A stretch of 64,000 bases of DNA, taken from NCBI GenBank assembly GCA_020634155.1, contig JACKCI010000002.1, forward strand, positions 1,240,001-1,304,000, written 5' to 3'. This DNA comes from Anaerolineales bacterium (GTDB lineage Bacteria; Chloroflexota; Anaerolineae; Aggregatilineales; J027). The notes below the pieces were generated by a model. The model made no database searches and was not told the DNA's origin. It worked only from the letters and a program-made list of their open reading frames with translations. The translations under genes were made by a program, and so were the position numbers. Positions 41,497 through 51,011 of this stretch are shown one piece after another (within the stretch, counting starts at the first letter, position 1; each line of letters begins with the position of its first letter).

Positions 41497-44151
41497 CTAG
41501 CCAGTGGTCTTCATACCCGCCGCAATCCCGTTAATGGTTGAAAGGATGGCTTCGAGTAGCTGTTGATAATGATTCGTATTGGCTGAAGTTTGCCGCAATT
41601 CTTGCAAGAGCGCCACTTGAATAAAATTGAGGGGGTCAACATAGGGGTTGCGACGTTCAATCGACCGTTTTATTACTGGGCGCTTTTCGAGTAGAGTCTG
41701 CTGGCCTTCAATCAAATTGACATATTCACAGGCCTGCTCATAATCCGCCTGAATCCGCTGGAAGATATGGTCGCGTAGGTGCAAATCTTCAACCAAATTG
41801 GCGTGGATGCGGGCAATGCCCATATCTGCTTTGGCAAGGTCAAGCTGCACATTTTGAATCAAGGCTGTGAAAAAGGGCCATTCTGCATACATGGCCTGCA
41901 ATTGCTCAAGCCCGTCGGGCGTGTTTTCGCAATAATGGGCGAAGGCATAGCCAACCCCATACCAACTCGGCAAAATGACGCGGTTCTGCATCCATGAGAA
42001 CACCCAAGGGATAGCTCGCACCTCATCGAAGCCGCCCTTTTGACGCTTGGCAGGCCGTGAGCCAATTGGCATCTGCGCCAGTTCATTAATCGGGGTGGCC
42101 TGTTGCCAATAGCTGCCAAACCCATCCGTCTCATACACCAAGGCGCGATAGGCCCGCTTGCCTAACTCTGCCAAGCGGCGCATAGTGGTGAGCCACATCA
42201 AGTTATCATTGGTGCGGGGTGGCGCTCCTAAAGCGACCAATACTGCGTGCATGACTTGTTGCAGGTGGCGGCGGGCGATTTCTTCGTTGCTGTAGCGATA
42301 GGCGATAACTTCACCTTGCTCGGTAATTTTAATCGACCCGCTAAAGGAACGCGGTGGCTGGGCAAGGATGGCTTGGTTGGTTGGGCCACCCCCACGCCCA
42401 ATACTCCCGCCTCGCCCATGAAAGAGTTCTAAGGCCACCCCATAGCGCTGACCAAGGGCGTTTAACTGGCTTTGAGCTTGATACAGACTCCAATTCGACG
42501 ACAGATAGCCCCCATCTTTAGAGCTATCTGAATAGCCCAGCATAATTTGTTGTTTTTGGCCCCGTTGCTGGAGATAAGCCTGATACACTGGATTCTCAAA
42601 CAGCGCTTGCATCACCACCGGAGCCGCTTGCAGGTCATCCACCGTCTCGAACAGCGGCACCAAATCAACCTCGACTTGGGCCTCTTTCGCAAATAGCTGC
42701 AAGGTCAACACATCACTAGCCGCCTCGCTATGGCTGGCGATAAAAGTATCAATGCTGGCCTTGCCATAGCGCCGATGAGCGCGGGCTATCATGCGCCATG
42801 TGGCAATAATGGCGTTGGTCTCTGGTGTAAAAGGTGGCTCAAGCGGGAGTAGGGGGCGCGGGTTCGCCAATTCACGGTTGAGGATAGCCTGCTTCTCGAT
42901 TTCGGGCAGGCTGCGGAAGTTCTCACAGATGCCATAATGTCGGAAGATGTCTTCAATGGCGACTGCGTGCAGGCGGGCATCCTCACGCGCCTCCAGCGGC
43001 ACCAGATGCAAACCAAATATCTCAATTTTTTGGATGAGATGCGCCAATGTCCCTTGTGCGGCATAACGCCCTTGGTGCTGCATTAAGCTATCTTGCACCA
43101 ACCGCAACTCATCCAGCAAATCTGCCGCCGTTGGGTAGCCATCCGCCGCCAAGCGCTCATGAATCTCGCCTAATTTCTGTTGATAGACCTCACGGCTGGG
43201 CGCTTGTTGCAAGGAGGCCAATAGCGCCGCCGTTGCCCCTACCTCATCTGCCGATTGCGTAAAATCGTCTTTCAGGTCTGCCAATTGCGCTAGATAGGCG
43301 TTACGGGCTGCTTGCCGTAATGTTGCGAGGGTGTCAAGTGTGACCTCTGGTGTGACATAGGGGTTGCCGTCGCGGTCACCGCCTGTCCATGAAGCAAAGC
43401 GTAACACATTCGGCAAGCGCGACCAGTCCCCCTCTGGATAGTGGCGGCGCAAACTCTCGCGCAAATCAACGTAAATATCGACCGTTGCATCCATGATGAC
43501 CGAGGTCAGGAAATAGATGCCAAAGGCCACCTCATCTTGCACGGTAGGGCGGGTGGCACGGGTTAGAGCCGTCTGCCACAGTTCCTCAATGCGCTCCGTC
43601 AATTCGGCTTCAATGGCGCGGTTCTCACGCGGAAGCAAGGTCTCACGCTCGCGCCGTGCCATCAATTCCGTGATGCGCCGTAGCTTCATCAAGACCTCTT
43701 GGCGCTTGGCCTCGGAGGGGTGAGCCGTTAGCACCAGCCGCACCGAAATTTGATTGAGCAGGTGGTGTACAGCCTCTGTGTCATGACCTGCCTCCTTGAG
43801 GCTGCCAATCGCGCTATCAATGGCCTCGTGCAGCTTGCCCTCGCGCTCCCGTTGGCGCAAGACACGGATGCGCTGCTGGTCTTCAGCGATATTGATGAGT
43901 TGGAAATAGTTGCTAAAGGCTTTAATCAGGACGTTCTTGGCCTTGAGGGTCAGGTTACGCATGGTCTCAAGGCGTTCAAGGTCGGCTTGCATGTCGGTAT
44001 GTTCGGTGCGGCGTTCCTTGGCGCTGGTACGCACACGCTCCACCATCTCAAAGGCCCAATCGCCTTGTTGTTCGCGGATAATCGAGCCTAAGAGGTTGCC
44101 GAGCAATCGTATATCGGCGCTGAGTGCGGTTATGTCAGTTGGTGTGGTCAT
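41497..44151 (-). CDS. ppc: Phosphoenolpyruvate carboxylase
   Basis: Adds bicarbonate to PEP to make oxaloacetate, an anaplerotic step. All family landmarks are visible: LTAHPSEAKR with catalytic H144 (Ser in place of the usual Thr), TGGDRDGNPYVTPEVT, GYSDSSKDGGYLSS (about 537-550), FHGRGGSIGRGGGPT (about 575-589) and the C-terminal NGIAAGMKTTG. The length of 884 residues is normal. I place the start at the ATG at 44151 (MTTPTDITAL). A longer TTG-start form reaches into the upstream gene but is less likely. The Shine-Dalgarno element is weak. It starts 16 bp after the stop of the CoA-transferase-like gene. Confidence 0.96.
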   Translation of the reverse strand: MTTPTDITALSADIRLLGNLLGSIIREQQGDWAFEMVERVRTSAKERRTEHTDMQADLERLETMRNLTLKAKNVLIKAFSNYFQLINIAEDQQRIRVLRQREREGKLHEAIDSAIGSLKEAGHDTEAVHHLLNQISVRLVLTAHPSEAKRQEVLMKLRRITELMARRERETLLPRENRAIEAELTERIEELWQTALTRATRPTVQDEVAFGIYFLTSVIMDATVDIYVDLRESLRRHYPEGDWSRLPNVLRFASWTGGDRDGNPYVTPEVTLDTLATLRQAARNAYLAQLADLKDDFTQSADEVGATAALLASLQQAPSREVYQQKLGEIHERLAADGYPTAADLLDELRLVQDSLMQHQGRYAAQGTLAHLIQKIEIFGLHLVPLEAREDARLHAVAIEDIFRHYGICENFRSLPEIEKQAILNRELANPRPLLPLEPPFTPETNAIIATWRMIARAHRRYGKASIDTFIASHSEAASDVLTLQLFAKEAQVEVDLVPLFETVDDLQAAPVVMQALFENPVYQAYLQQRGQKQQIMLGYSDSSKDGGYLSSNWSLYQAQSQLNALGQRYGVALELFHGRGGSIGRGGGPTNQAILAQPPRSFSGSIKITEQGEVIAYRYSNEEIARRHLQQVMHAVLVALGAPPRTNDNLMWLTTMRRLAELGKRAYRALVYETDGFGSYWQQATPINELAQMPIGSRPAKRQKGGFDEVRAIPWVFSWMQNRVILPSWYGVGYAFAHYCENTPDGLEQLQAMYAEWPFFTALIQNVQLDLAKADMGIARIHANLVEDLHLRDHIFQRIQADYEQACEYVNLIEGQQTLLEKRPVIKRSIERRNPYVDPLNFIQVALLQELRQTSANTNHYQQLLEAILSTINGIAAGMKTTG

Positions 44152-44167
44152 TGTGGGCAGCCTTGCG

Positions 44168-44983
44168 CTACAACACTCCTTCAATCGCTAAAATCTCACG
44201 TAGTAGGTCACGGCGGGCCGTACCGCCCAGCGTCTCTAAGCGGCGCACGCCCAAGGGGTCGATTTCTTCCCGTAACAGGCGCACTTCCTCAGCAGTAGGC
44301 GGTGGGGTTTCATGCACATCTGGCGCAATTTCTAGTTCAAAGCCCGTCTTGGCTTGAATGCGCTGGATGTCCACCTCCGGATGATAGCTGGTGAGCCGCA
44401 TCCGCCCATTGACCCAATCAAATTGACCAAGGTCACTAATCAAATAGCGTGCCCCGTGCCCGCGTGTCCGCGCTGGGCTATGCCCCAAGCCGCTCACAAA
44501 ATCAAGCTTTTCGACAAAGGTCACTCGTGAGTGGCGTGGCACATACAGATAGATATTGTTGGAATGGGTCGTCACATCGGGGATGCCGCCTGTGCCGGGC
44601 AGTCGCATTCGGGGGCGCTCATAGCTCTCGCCAAACGCGATATTGTTGAAATTGCCCGCCGCATCGACCTGTCCGGGGCGAAAGAACTCCTTAAGGTGGA
44701 AGCGCGGCAAGAGTTCCGCCACCGCCGCCACAAAGCCGACGTGCATGACCGATTTACCCAGCCACAATTCTTCGATACGGGCTACCCCCAAGGGAGCGCG
44801 GTCAAAGCACAATCCTTGACCGATAGCAGATGCTGAAGCGCAATTGGGGGCATGGGTGGCTTGGGCAAGGAGATAACCCGCTACTACCAGCGGAGTTGCC
44901 AAGCCTTGGGCAAGAACTTCGCCATCAACGACTTGGCGGGCAATACAAACGACCATGAGTTCATCAATTGTAAAGTCGGGCAT
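44168..44983 (-). CDS. Class I CoA-transferase family, beta-type subunit (IpdB/GctB-like)
   Basis: A 271-residue member of the two-subunit class I CoA-transferase family. The KEFFRPGQVDAAGNFNN and RLPGTGGIPDVTTHS segments are typical of beta subunits of the glutaconate-CoA-transferase/IpdB group. The place where transferases have the catalytic Glu (as EIG or ESG near residue 50-55) reads SASAIGQG here. IpdAB, which lacks that Glu, is a ring-opening hydrolase, so hydrolysis rather than transfer is possible. The likely alpha subunit is encoded 2.1 kb upstream, beyond two peptidase genes. A GAAGGA ribosome-binding site precedes the ATG. Confidence 0.82.
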   Translation of the reverse strand: MPDFTIDELMVVCIARQVVDGEVLAQGLATPLVVAGYLLAQATHAPNCASASAIGQGLCFDRAPLGVARIEELWLGKSVMHVGFVAAVAELLPRFHLKEFFRPGQVDAAGNFNNIAFGESYERPRMRLPGTGGIPDVTTHSNNIYLYVPRHSRVTFVEKLDFVSGLGHSPARTRGHGARYLISDLGQFDWVNGRMRLTSYHPEVDIQRIQAKTGFELEIAPDVHETPPPTAEEVRLLREEIDPLGVRRLETLGGTARRDLLREILAIEGVL

Positions 44984-45016
44984 CTATTGTCCTTCAATAA
45001 AATCTCTATAGCAACA

Positions 45017-45045
45017 TAGGGATGAGGTGAATAACCCCATCCCTA
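45017..45045 (-). terminator. Inverted repeat downstream of the Zn-peptidase gene, weak terminator candidate
   Basis: A 12-bp stem with one A-C mismatch (45017-45028 with 45034-45045) and a 5-base loop. On the - strand it is followed by a T-containing but not uninterrupted stretch. It may be a partial terminator or an mRNA-stability hairpin between the peptidase and the CoA-transferase-like gene. Confidence 0.35.
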
Positions 45046-45081
45046 GCGCAATCATTGAGTCAAAGCAGTGATAGCTGGCGG

Positions 45082-45777
45082 CTAGTTGCGGCGGCTCATA
45101 TTCGAGACCAGCATGGCGTAGTAGACAAAGTTCAGGATAGCGACAAACATCGCCGCCAAATAGGTGAAGGCCGCGGCCCGTAATACCGCTTGAGCGCCGT
45201 CACGGTCTTCGCGGGTTTGCAGCAGGTTCAACTCATCCAGCATCTTCATCCCCCGTCGGCTGGCGTCCAACTCAATCGGAAGGGTCAAGACCGAGAACAG
45301 GGTCACGAAGAAGAACAATCCTAGACCGACCCACGCCAAGCCCACGAAGTTCATGAACAACCCCAGCAGGATGAAGATGTAGGCGATGTTGCTGCCATAG
45401 CGGGCCATCGGCAAAATCGCCATACGCGCTTTAATCAAGGCGCTTCCCTCGGCATATTGCTGCACATGCCCAAATTCATGCGCCGAAATCGCCATCGATG
45501 CAATTGAGGCATCCCGCGCTACCGCAGGCGAAAGCCGCACCACCTTCTGGGTAGGGTCAAAATGATCGCCTAATTCGCTTTGAGTGCCTTCTAGTTGAAT
45601 GCCAAAGCTATAGGTGCGGTTAATCATCTCTGCCACGCGCACCCCGCTTACACCAGCCCCATTCGGGCGTTGTTTCCATTTCCGGTAGGCTCCAGTCACC
45701 GCGGCTTGTGCCAACCCGCTTAGAATCAGGGCCGGAATCATCACGAATAGAAAGTAGCCAGAGTTGAAGAAAAACAT
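45082..45777 (-). CDS. YugP-type neutral zinc metallopeptidase, membrane-bound
   Basis: Start ATG at 45777 with GGAGG five bases ahead; an in-frame GTG overlapping that site is unlikely. A 231-residue protein with a hydrophobic N-terminal helix. The zinc motif HEFGH (100-104) is followed by VQQYAEGS. Two or three further helices lie at about 125-165 and 200-225. The layout and SRRGMKMLDELNLLQ segment match the YugP family, whose substrates are unknown. Confidence 0.9.
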   Translation of the reverse strand: MFFFNSGYFLFVMIPALILSGLAQAAVTGAYRKWKQRPNGAGVSGVRVAEMINRTYSFGIQLEGTQSELGDHFDPTQKVVRLSPAVARDASIASMAISAHEFGHVQQYAEGSALIKARMAILPMARYGSNIAYIFILLGLFMNFVGLAWVGLGLFFFVTLFSVLTLPIELDASRRGMKMLDELNLLQTREDRDGAQAVLRAAAFTYLAAMFVAILNFVYYAMLVSNMSRRN

Positions 45778-45859
45778 GCTGTCCTCCACAGGTACGTTAC
45801 AAACTAATTGTACGTCAAAAGCTACCGTCGGGTATTAGAAATCTCTCAGAACAGCCCAA

Positions 45860-47095
45860 CTAGCTTTGTCCCGCAGGCACCGCTGCTTGGGGCGATGTCA
45901 TCCGATGGATTTGCTCAATCGCCGCTTGGATTTGGTTATCGGTGGTGCGGTCATAGACTTGACCCTCTTCCAACGGCACATATTCTAGCTCAATGTCCGG
46001 CTGAATCCCATCTGGCTCAACTGAGCGGTCTTTGGGTGTGAACCAGCGCGAAATCGTGATACGGATACCGCCGCCATTCGATAGCCCGCGCCATGTCTGC
46101 ACTGAGCCTTTACCAAAGGTCGGCGTGCCTAGGATGACCGCCCGCTTGTAGTCTTGCATGGTACCGCTGAACAACTCGCTGGCACTGGCGCTGAAGCCGT
46201 CTACCAGTACCACCATCGGAACAGTGGGAGCGATGGGGTTACCATAAGCCTGTATCTTTTCCTCTGCCCCATCCGGACCACGCTCAATGAAAATCGTCCC
46301 TTCGGAGATAAACATGCTCATGGTCGCCAAGGCTGTGTCCAAATAGCCACCTGTGTCACCGCGCAAGTCGATAATCAAGCCCTTGAGGTGTTCGGCATTC
46401 ATATCAATCAGTGCTTGGGCGAGTTCTTCGTCGCTGTTATCGCTGAAACTGGTCAACAAGATATAACCAATCTCGCCATCGAATACTTCATAATCAACGG
46501 TGGGGGTCACAATCTGGGCGCGGGTTACAGAGACCATCAGCAACTCCTCGTTGCCTGCCCGCCGAATACCGAGTTCAACTTGGGTCCCGGCTGGCCCCTT
46601 GACCATCCCAATGATAATCGACTGGTCAAGTTCGGTGACATCTTCCCCATCAACTGTCACAATCTGGTCGCCTTGCCGCAAGCCTGCTGTCTCAGCGGGT
46701 GAACCGGGGAAGGGCCGCACAATCACCAGCGCACCAGTATCGGGGTCTTGGCTCACCGACGCCCCGATGCCCTCATAATTGCCAGAGAGTGCTTCTTGGG
46801 CTTGGGTATAACGTTGGGGTGGCATGTATTCGGTATGACGGTCACCCACTGCACTCATCATCCCCGACAGTGCGCCTTCCATCAGCACATTGTCATCAAG
46901 GGGGTCAACATAGTTGGCATGTAACAAGTCCCATGCTTCCCAGAAGGGAGCGAAGAGTTCATCCGTGCCAGAATCGTCTTGGGCAACAGCGGTTGGGGTG
47001 GGTTGGTCATGGCGGCCAAGCCAATAACCCCCGCCAAAGGTCAGGCTAACCAATACAATCAGGCTAATCCAAGTGGTTATGCGTCGTCGATACAT
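45860..47095 (-). CDS. S41 (C-terminal processing) protease with PDZ domain
   Basis: Order: N-terminal membrane anchor (about 8-27), an S41 N-terminal helical region, a PDZ domain (about 105-190, GIGASVSQDPDTGALVI and LRQGDQIVTVDG), then the Ser-Lys catalytic domain. The nucleophile lies in DGFSASASELF (near 302) and the Lys in FGKGSVQT (near 327). It acts outside the membrane, trimming C-termini. It is 4 bp downstream of the CoA-transferase alpha-like gene. Confidence 0.94.
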   Translation of the reverse strand: MYRRRITTWISLIVLVSLTFGGGYWLGRHDQPTPTAVAQDDSGTDELFAPFWEAWDLLHANYVDPLDDNVLMEGALSGMMSAVGDRHTEYMPPQRYTQAQEALSGNYEGIGASVSQDPDTGALVIVRPFPGSPAETAGLRQGDQIVTVDGEDVTELDQSIIIGMVKGPAGTQVELGIRRAGNEELLMVSVTRAQIVTPTVDYEVFDGEIGYILLTSFSDNSDEELAQALIDMNAEHLKGLIIDLRGDTGGYLDTALATMSMFISEGTIFIERGPDGAEEKIQAYGNPIAPTVPMVVLVDGFSASASELFSGTMQDYKRAVILGTPTFGKGSVQTWRGLSNGGGIRITISRWFTPKDRSVEPDGIQPDIELEYVPLEEGQVYDRTTDNQIQAAIEQIHRMTSPQAAVPAGQS

Positions 47096-47099
47096 GCGT

Positions 47100-47924
47100 T
47101 TACTCCATGATTTGCGGGGAATATCCCCAAGTCTCCGCGGTCATTTCAGAACGATAGGTGTCAAAAGCTTGGCTGGTGCAGGCGTCGATATAGCGGAGTA
47201 GTTCGCCGCCCCCAACCGGATAATGTGGGTAACACGAGGTCGGCCATGCCCCATAAGGCGCATGAACCACCGCGTTGGTGACCAAGGCGGGTATATCGAC
47301 ATCGGCCTCTAGCTTATCCACAATCGTCTCGGCTGTAATAATGATACTGCTGGCAACCATCGCCAGTTCACGGTCAACCCCATAGTTTTTATTAAGGCGG
47401 GCATTGCCGCGTCGGTCAGCCACCAGCGCATGAATCACAGCTACATCGCAATCTACCGCAGGGAAGGCCACTAGCGTCTCGTCACTATAAGGGTCTTGGA
47501 TGGTCTTAATGTCGGGCCGTAGCCGCATCATATCCGTACCCATCCATGCGAAACTCGGCATAAAGCCAACCCCCGCCAGCTTGGCCCGCATCCCCATCGC
47601 AATACTGGCCTCCGTCTCCTCAATAATCTGGATGGCACCGCGATTGGCGGCCTCCGTGAACATAGGGGCCAACCCAAAAATCTCTAGGCCAAAATAACAT
47701 GTGCGGGTAGCCTTGACCAAGCCTGCCCCGACCAGCAAATCTGATTCATAGCCTGCTGTGAAGCATAACAAGGTCAAATCACGCGGTGGGGTGGGACGCC
47801 GTAGCAATTCACGTACCAAGGCCACCGGACGCCGATAGAGTGTCGTGCCGCCCAGCCCGATGGTCATGCCATCTTGAATCAGTTCAGCAGCCTCAGCCAG
47901 CGTCATGAGTTGATTGGAAGCCAT
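47100..47924 (-). CDS. Class I CoA-transferase family, alpha-type subunit (IpdA/GctA-like)
   Basis: A 274-residue protein. The N-terminal IQDGMTIGLGGTTLYRRPVALV is the CoA-binding Gly-rich loop of alpha subunits. EETEASIAMGMRAKLAGVGFMP and the VHALVADRRGNA segment are also family-typical. It presumably forms a heteromer with the beta-type protein at 44168-44983, but the two genes are separated by an S41 protease and a Zn peptidase gene, an unusual split. It is the first gene of this - strand group and diverges from the rluD-like gene across 130 bp. Confidence 0.83.
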   Translation of the reverse strand: MASNQLMTLAEAAELIQDGMTIGLGGTTLYRRPVALVRELLRRPTPPRDLTLLCFTAGYESDLLVGAGLVKATRTCYFGLEIFGLAPMFTEAANRGAIQIIEETEASIAMGMRAKLAGVGFMPSFAWMGTDMMRLRPDIKTIQDPYSDETLVAFPAVDCDVAVIHALVADRRGNARLNKNYGVDRELAMVASSIIITAETIVDKLEADVDIPALVTNAVVHAPYGAWPTSCYPHYPVGGGELLRYIDACTSQAFDTYRSEMTAETWGYSPQIME

Positions 47925-48054
47925 AAAGCACTATACCTTAATAATGGGTCACGGATAGGTGTCATCATACACCCTCTTGGGTAGTGTGCCAACCGTTCTC
48001 ATTGTAGCGAACTTTGTCTTCCGTGTGGCGATTTTTTAGGTTAAGCTTAATCTC

Positions 48055-48966
48055 ATGAACGACCTATACGTGTTTTGCATAGAAGAAGATGAAATAGGGG
48101 AGCGCCTCGATAAAGTCATTGCAGGCCGTCTCGATGAACTATCGCGCACGCATATCCAACAACTCATCAAAGATGGCCTTGTCCAAGTCAATGACGCCCC
48201 CAGCAAGCCCGCCTATCGTCTAGAGCCGGATGATTGCGTTAGCGTTGAGGTGCCAATTGAGGAGGAGACCCCCGTCCTCCCTGAAGACATCGCCCTCAAC
48301 ATTATCTATGAAGATGACGCCATTGCGGTTATCGACAAGCCCGCAGGCATGGTGGTACATCCCGGCAACGCTAACGAGTCTGGCACCTTGGTTAATGCCA
48401 TCCTCGCTCGTTGGCCCCAAGTGGTCGCCGTCGGTGACGACCCAGAGCGCGTCGGCATCGTCCACCGCTTGGACAAAGACACCTCCGGCTTGGTGATTGT
48501 GGCCCTAACCGATGCGGCCCGCGAAGACCTCATCTCTCAATTCGCCAGTCGCACCGTTGAGAAGCACTATATGGCCCTAACTGAGCGCCATCCCCCTAAC
48601 GACAAAGGCCGTATTGAAGCCCCTATCGGACGTGACCCACGCCAACGCAAACGCATGACTGTCCTCCGTGATGGGCGCGAGGCCTATACTGAGTTTCAAG
48701 TGCGGGATTTCTACGGGGATTATGCCTTGCTGGATGTTTATCCCAAGACAGGCCGCACCCATCAAATCCGCGTCCATATGGCCTTCCTTGGCTGCCCGAT
48801 TGTAGGCGATACCGTCTATGGCTTTCGTCGCCAACGTATCAAGATGAAGCGCCTTTTCCTGCATGCCTACCGCATCAGCTTTGACCACCCCGTAACAGGT
48901 GAGCGCCTCAGCTTCGAGTCGCCCCTGCCCGCTGGCCTCCAAGACATTCTCAACAAATTAAATTAA
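48055..48966 (+). CDS. rluD: RluA/RluD-family 23S rRNA pseudouridine synthase
   Basis: An S4 RNA-binding domain (about 14-70, RLDKVIAGRLDELSRTHIQQ) precedes the catalytic domain with the invariant HRLDKDTSGLV (catalytic D140). The length of 303 residues and the IDKPAGMVVHPG segment match RluD. It converts uridines in large-subunit rRNA; which ones is not decided by the sequence. Confidence 0.93.
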   Translation: MNDLYVFCIEEDEIGERLDKVIAGRLDELSRTHIQQLIKDGLVQVNDAPSKPAYRLEPDDCVSVEVPIEEETPVLPEDIALNIIYEDDAIAVIDKPAGMVVHPGNANESGTLVNAILARWPQVVAVGDDPERVGIVHRLDKDTSGLVIVALTDAAREDLISQFASRTVEKHYMALTERHPPNDKGRIEAPIGRDPRQRKRMTVLRDGREAYTEFQVRDFYGDYALLDVYPKTGRTHQIRVHMAFLGCPIVGDTVYGFRRQRIKMKRLFLHAYRISFDHPVTGERLSFESPLPAGLQDILNKLN

Positions 48967-49033
48967 TCGTCACTCAAAAAAATAGGCCTCCCTGCATTTT
49001 ACGTTACACTTCTGTGAAAAAGAGGAGCAAACG

Positions 49034-50953
49034 ATGCAGGGATTGACCTATTTGGTCGGCTTTATCTTTATCGCTATCGCATCTAAACAAATCGGAAAAC
49101 TGTTCTCGGCCCTTCGCCTGCCCTATATCACGGGCTATCTCTTTGCGGGGATGTTGGCGGGGCCGTTTTTGCTCGAATTTCTGCCCAAAGGGGCCACCGA
49201 CGACCTGCGCTTCATTGACGAGCTTTCCCTCGCGGTGATTGCCTTTGTCGCGGGCAGTGAGTTATACCTCAAGGAATTGCAGGGCCGCCTGCGTGTGATT
49301 GGCTACAACACCCTCGGTATTCTGGTGGCTAATCTGGCCCTTAGTGGGATAGCCCTATTCTTCCTCACCAACTTCATGGATTTTGCCGAGGGTATGAGCG
49401 TGGCCCAACGGGTCGCGGTGGCGATTCTGGGCAGCACCATTTTGTTGGCACTCTCGCCACCCTCCACCATTGCCGTCATCAAAGAAGTTCGCGCCAAGGG
49501 GCCATTCACCCGCACCCTCTTGGGTATCACGGTCTCAATGGATGTGGTGATTATTGTTTTCTTTGCCGTCAGTGCCGCCATTGCCAGTGCCTTGCTGGAT
49601 TCGGTTGGCTTCAACATCCAGTTTGTGCTGTTGCTGCTGATTGACCTTGGGGCGGCTGTGCTGGCGGGCTACGGTGTCGGCAAGTTGTTAACACTGATAT
49701 TGGCCCAAAAGCTACACCCCTATGCCAAAACTGCGATTATCTTGGCACTGGGCTTTGCTATCTTCTGGCTATCCTTCCAAATCGTGGAAATCAGCCACGA
49801 CCGCCTGCCCTTTGAAATCCATATTGAGCCGCTGCTGGTTGCCATGATTGGCGGCTTCATGATTACCAACTTCAGCACTTATCGGGATGAATTTGCCGCT
49901 ATCCTGCATGATGTCGGACCGTTGGTGTATGTGGCCTTTTTCACTTTAACGGGTATCTCCCTTAAATTGGATGTACTGCTGGCAAGCCTGCCGATTGCGG
50001 TAACTCTCTTTGCAGTGCGGGCGGGCGGCATTTTTCTTGGCTCTTATGGCGCAGGCACCCTCTTGCGTGAACCCGCCAATTTCAACCGCATCATGTGGCT
50101 AGGCTTGATTACCCAAGCAGGCATCGCGCTCGGCTTGGCACGCGAGACCGCTGTCGAGTTCCCCATCCTCGGCAGTGATTTTGCCACGTTGATTATCGCA
50201 GTGGTGGTCTTGAATGAAGTCTTTGGCCCCATCTTCTTGAAAGCGGCCCTCAAGCGTGTGGGTGAGACCCACCTTCCCGAAGAATTTGCCACTGATACCC
50301 AACGCGACGCGGTTATCTTTGGGATTGAGGTGCAGTCCCTTGCTCTTGCCCGTCAACTGAAATCCCACCAATGGCAGGTGATTTTGGTCGATACCGACGC
50401 GGCCCATGTCGGGCGTTCACGCGGCTCGGACGAGCTAGACGAGCGCCACATCCGCCATGCCACCGAAGAAGCCCTATCCGGTATCTTGACCAAGCACACC
50501 GATGCCGTGGTGGCTCTCCTCAAAGATGACCACCTCAATTTGCAGATTTGCGAATTGGCCTATGAGAAATTCGGTATCAAGCGGTTGGTGGTGCGTCTAC
50601 ATGATATGTCTCTGGCCGAGTCCTTCCGCGAGATTGGAGCCACCATTGTTGACACCACCTCAGCCATGGTCAACCTGCTCGACCAGACTGTGCGCGTTCC
50701 GCAGTCGGCAGCCCTCTTACTGCATCATGACCCCCAATGCGAATTTGGACAGGTCACCATGACCGACTCGGAATTGGTCGGGGTGCCGCTGCGTGAGTTG
50801 CGCCTGCCCACCGATGTGCTGGTTGTCAGTATCCAGCGCCAAGGTCAACTGATTGTACCGCATGGCTACACCCAATTGCAGTTGCGCGATGAAATCACCC
50901 TTGTGGGGCGGCCTGAAAGCTTACAAACTGTTACTTTGCGCCTTGGCTATTAA
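49034..50953 (+). CDS. CPA2-type monovalent cation:proton antiporter with RCK domain
   Basis: The N-terminal 390 residues form about 12 helices of the Na+/H+ exchanger fold (LPYITGYLFAGMLAGPFL; conserved acidic and polar residues in helices 5 and 12). A TrkA-N/RCK domain follows (about 416-540). Its nucleotide loop is altered (IFGIEVQSLALAR lacks the full GxGxxG). A TrkA-C domain closes it (about 570-639). It is KefB-like in plan and probably K+ or Na+/H+. GAGGAG precedes the ATG. Confidence 0.9.
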   Translation: MQGLTYLVGFIFIAIASKQIGKLFSALRLPYITGYLFAGMLAGPFLLEFLPKGATDDLRFIDELSLAVIAFVAGSELYLKELQGRLRVIGYNTLGILVANLALSGIALFFLTNFMDFAEGMSVAQRVAVAILGSTILLALSPPSTIAVIKEVRAKGPFTRTLLGITVSMDVVIIVFFAVSAAIASALLDSVGFNIQFVLLLLIDLGAAVLAGYGVGKLLTLILAQKLHPYAKTAIILALGFAIFWLSFQIVEISHDRLPFEIHIEPLLVAMIGGFMITNFSTYRDEFAAILHDVGPLVYVAFFTLTGISLKLDVLLASLPIAVTLFAVRAGGIFLGSYGAGTLLREPANFNRIMWLGLITQAGIALGLARETAVEFPILGSDFATLIIAVVVLNEVFGPIFLKAALKRVGETHLPEEFATDTQRDAVIFGIEVQSLALARQLKSHQWQVILVDTDAAHVGRSRGSDELDERHIRHATEEALSGILTKHTDAVVALLKDDHLNLQICELAYEKFGIKRLVVRLHDMSLAESFREIGATIVDTTSAMVNLLDQTVRVPQSAALLLHHDPQCEFGQVTMTDSELVGVPLRELRLPTDVLVVSIQRQGQLIVPHGYTQLQLRDEITLVGRPESLQTVTLRLGY

Positions 50954-50991
50954 CAAAAAAAACGGCGGGCCATCACTGACGACCCGCCGTT
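50953..50991 (-). terminator. Terminator of glmS (- strand), at the convergent junction
   Basis: A 9-bp GC-rich stem (50961-50969 with 50983-50991). On the - strand it is followed by a run of eight T (A-run 50954-50962 on +), giving a typical intrinsic terminator for glmS. It may also serve weakly for the antiporter gene from the other side. Confidence 0.8.
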
Positions 50992-51011
50992 GTCTTTATG
51001 CTAATGGGCGA

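Noticed and set aside
44152..44184. A TTG-start extension of PEP carboxylase
   Set aside because: It lies inside the end of the upstream gene and adds residues not known in the family.
45790..45859. TTGACG and an imperfect inverted repeat before the Zn-peptidase gene
   Set aside because: No acceptable -10 box at normal spacing; the repeat has an unpaired base, so I could not support a promoter or operator.
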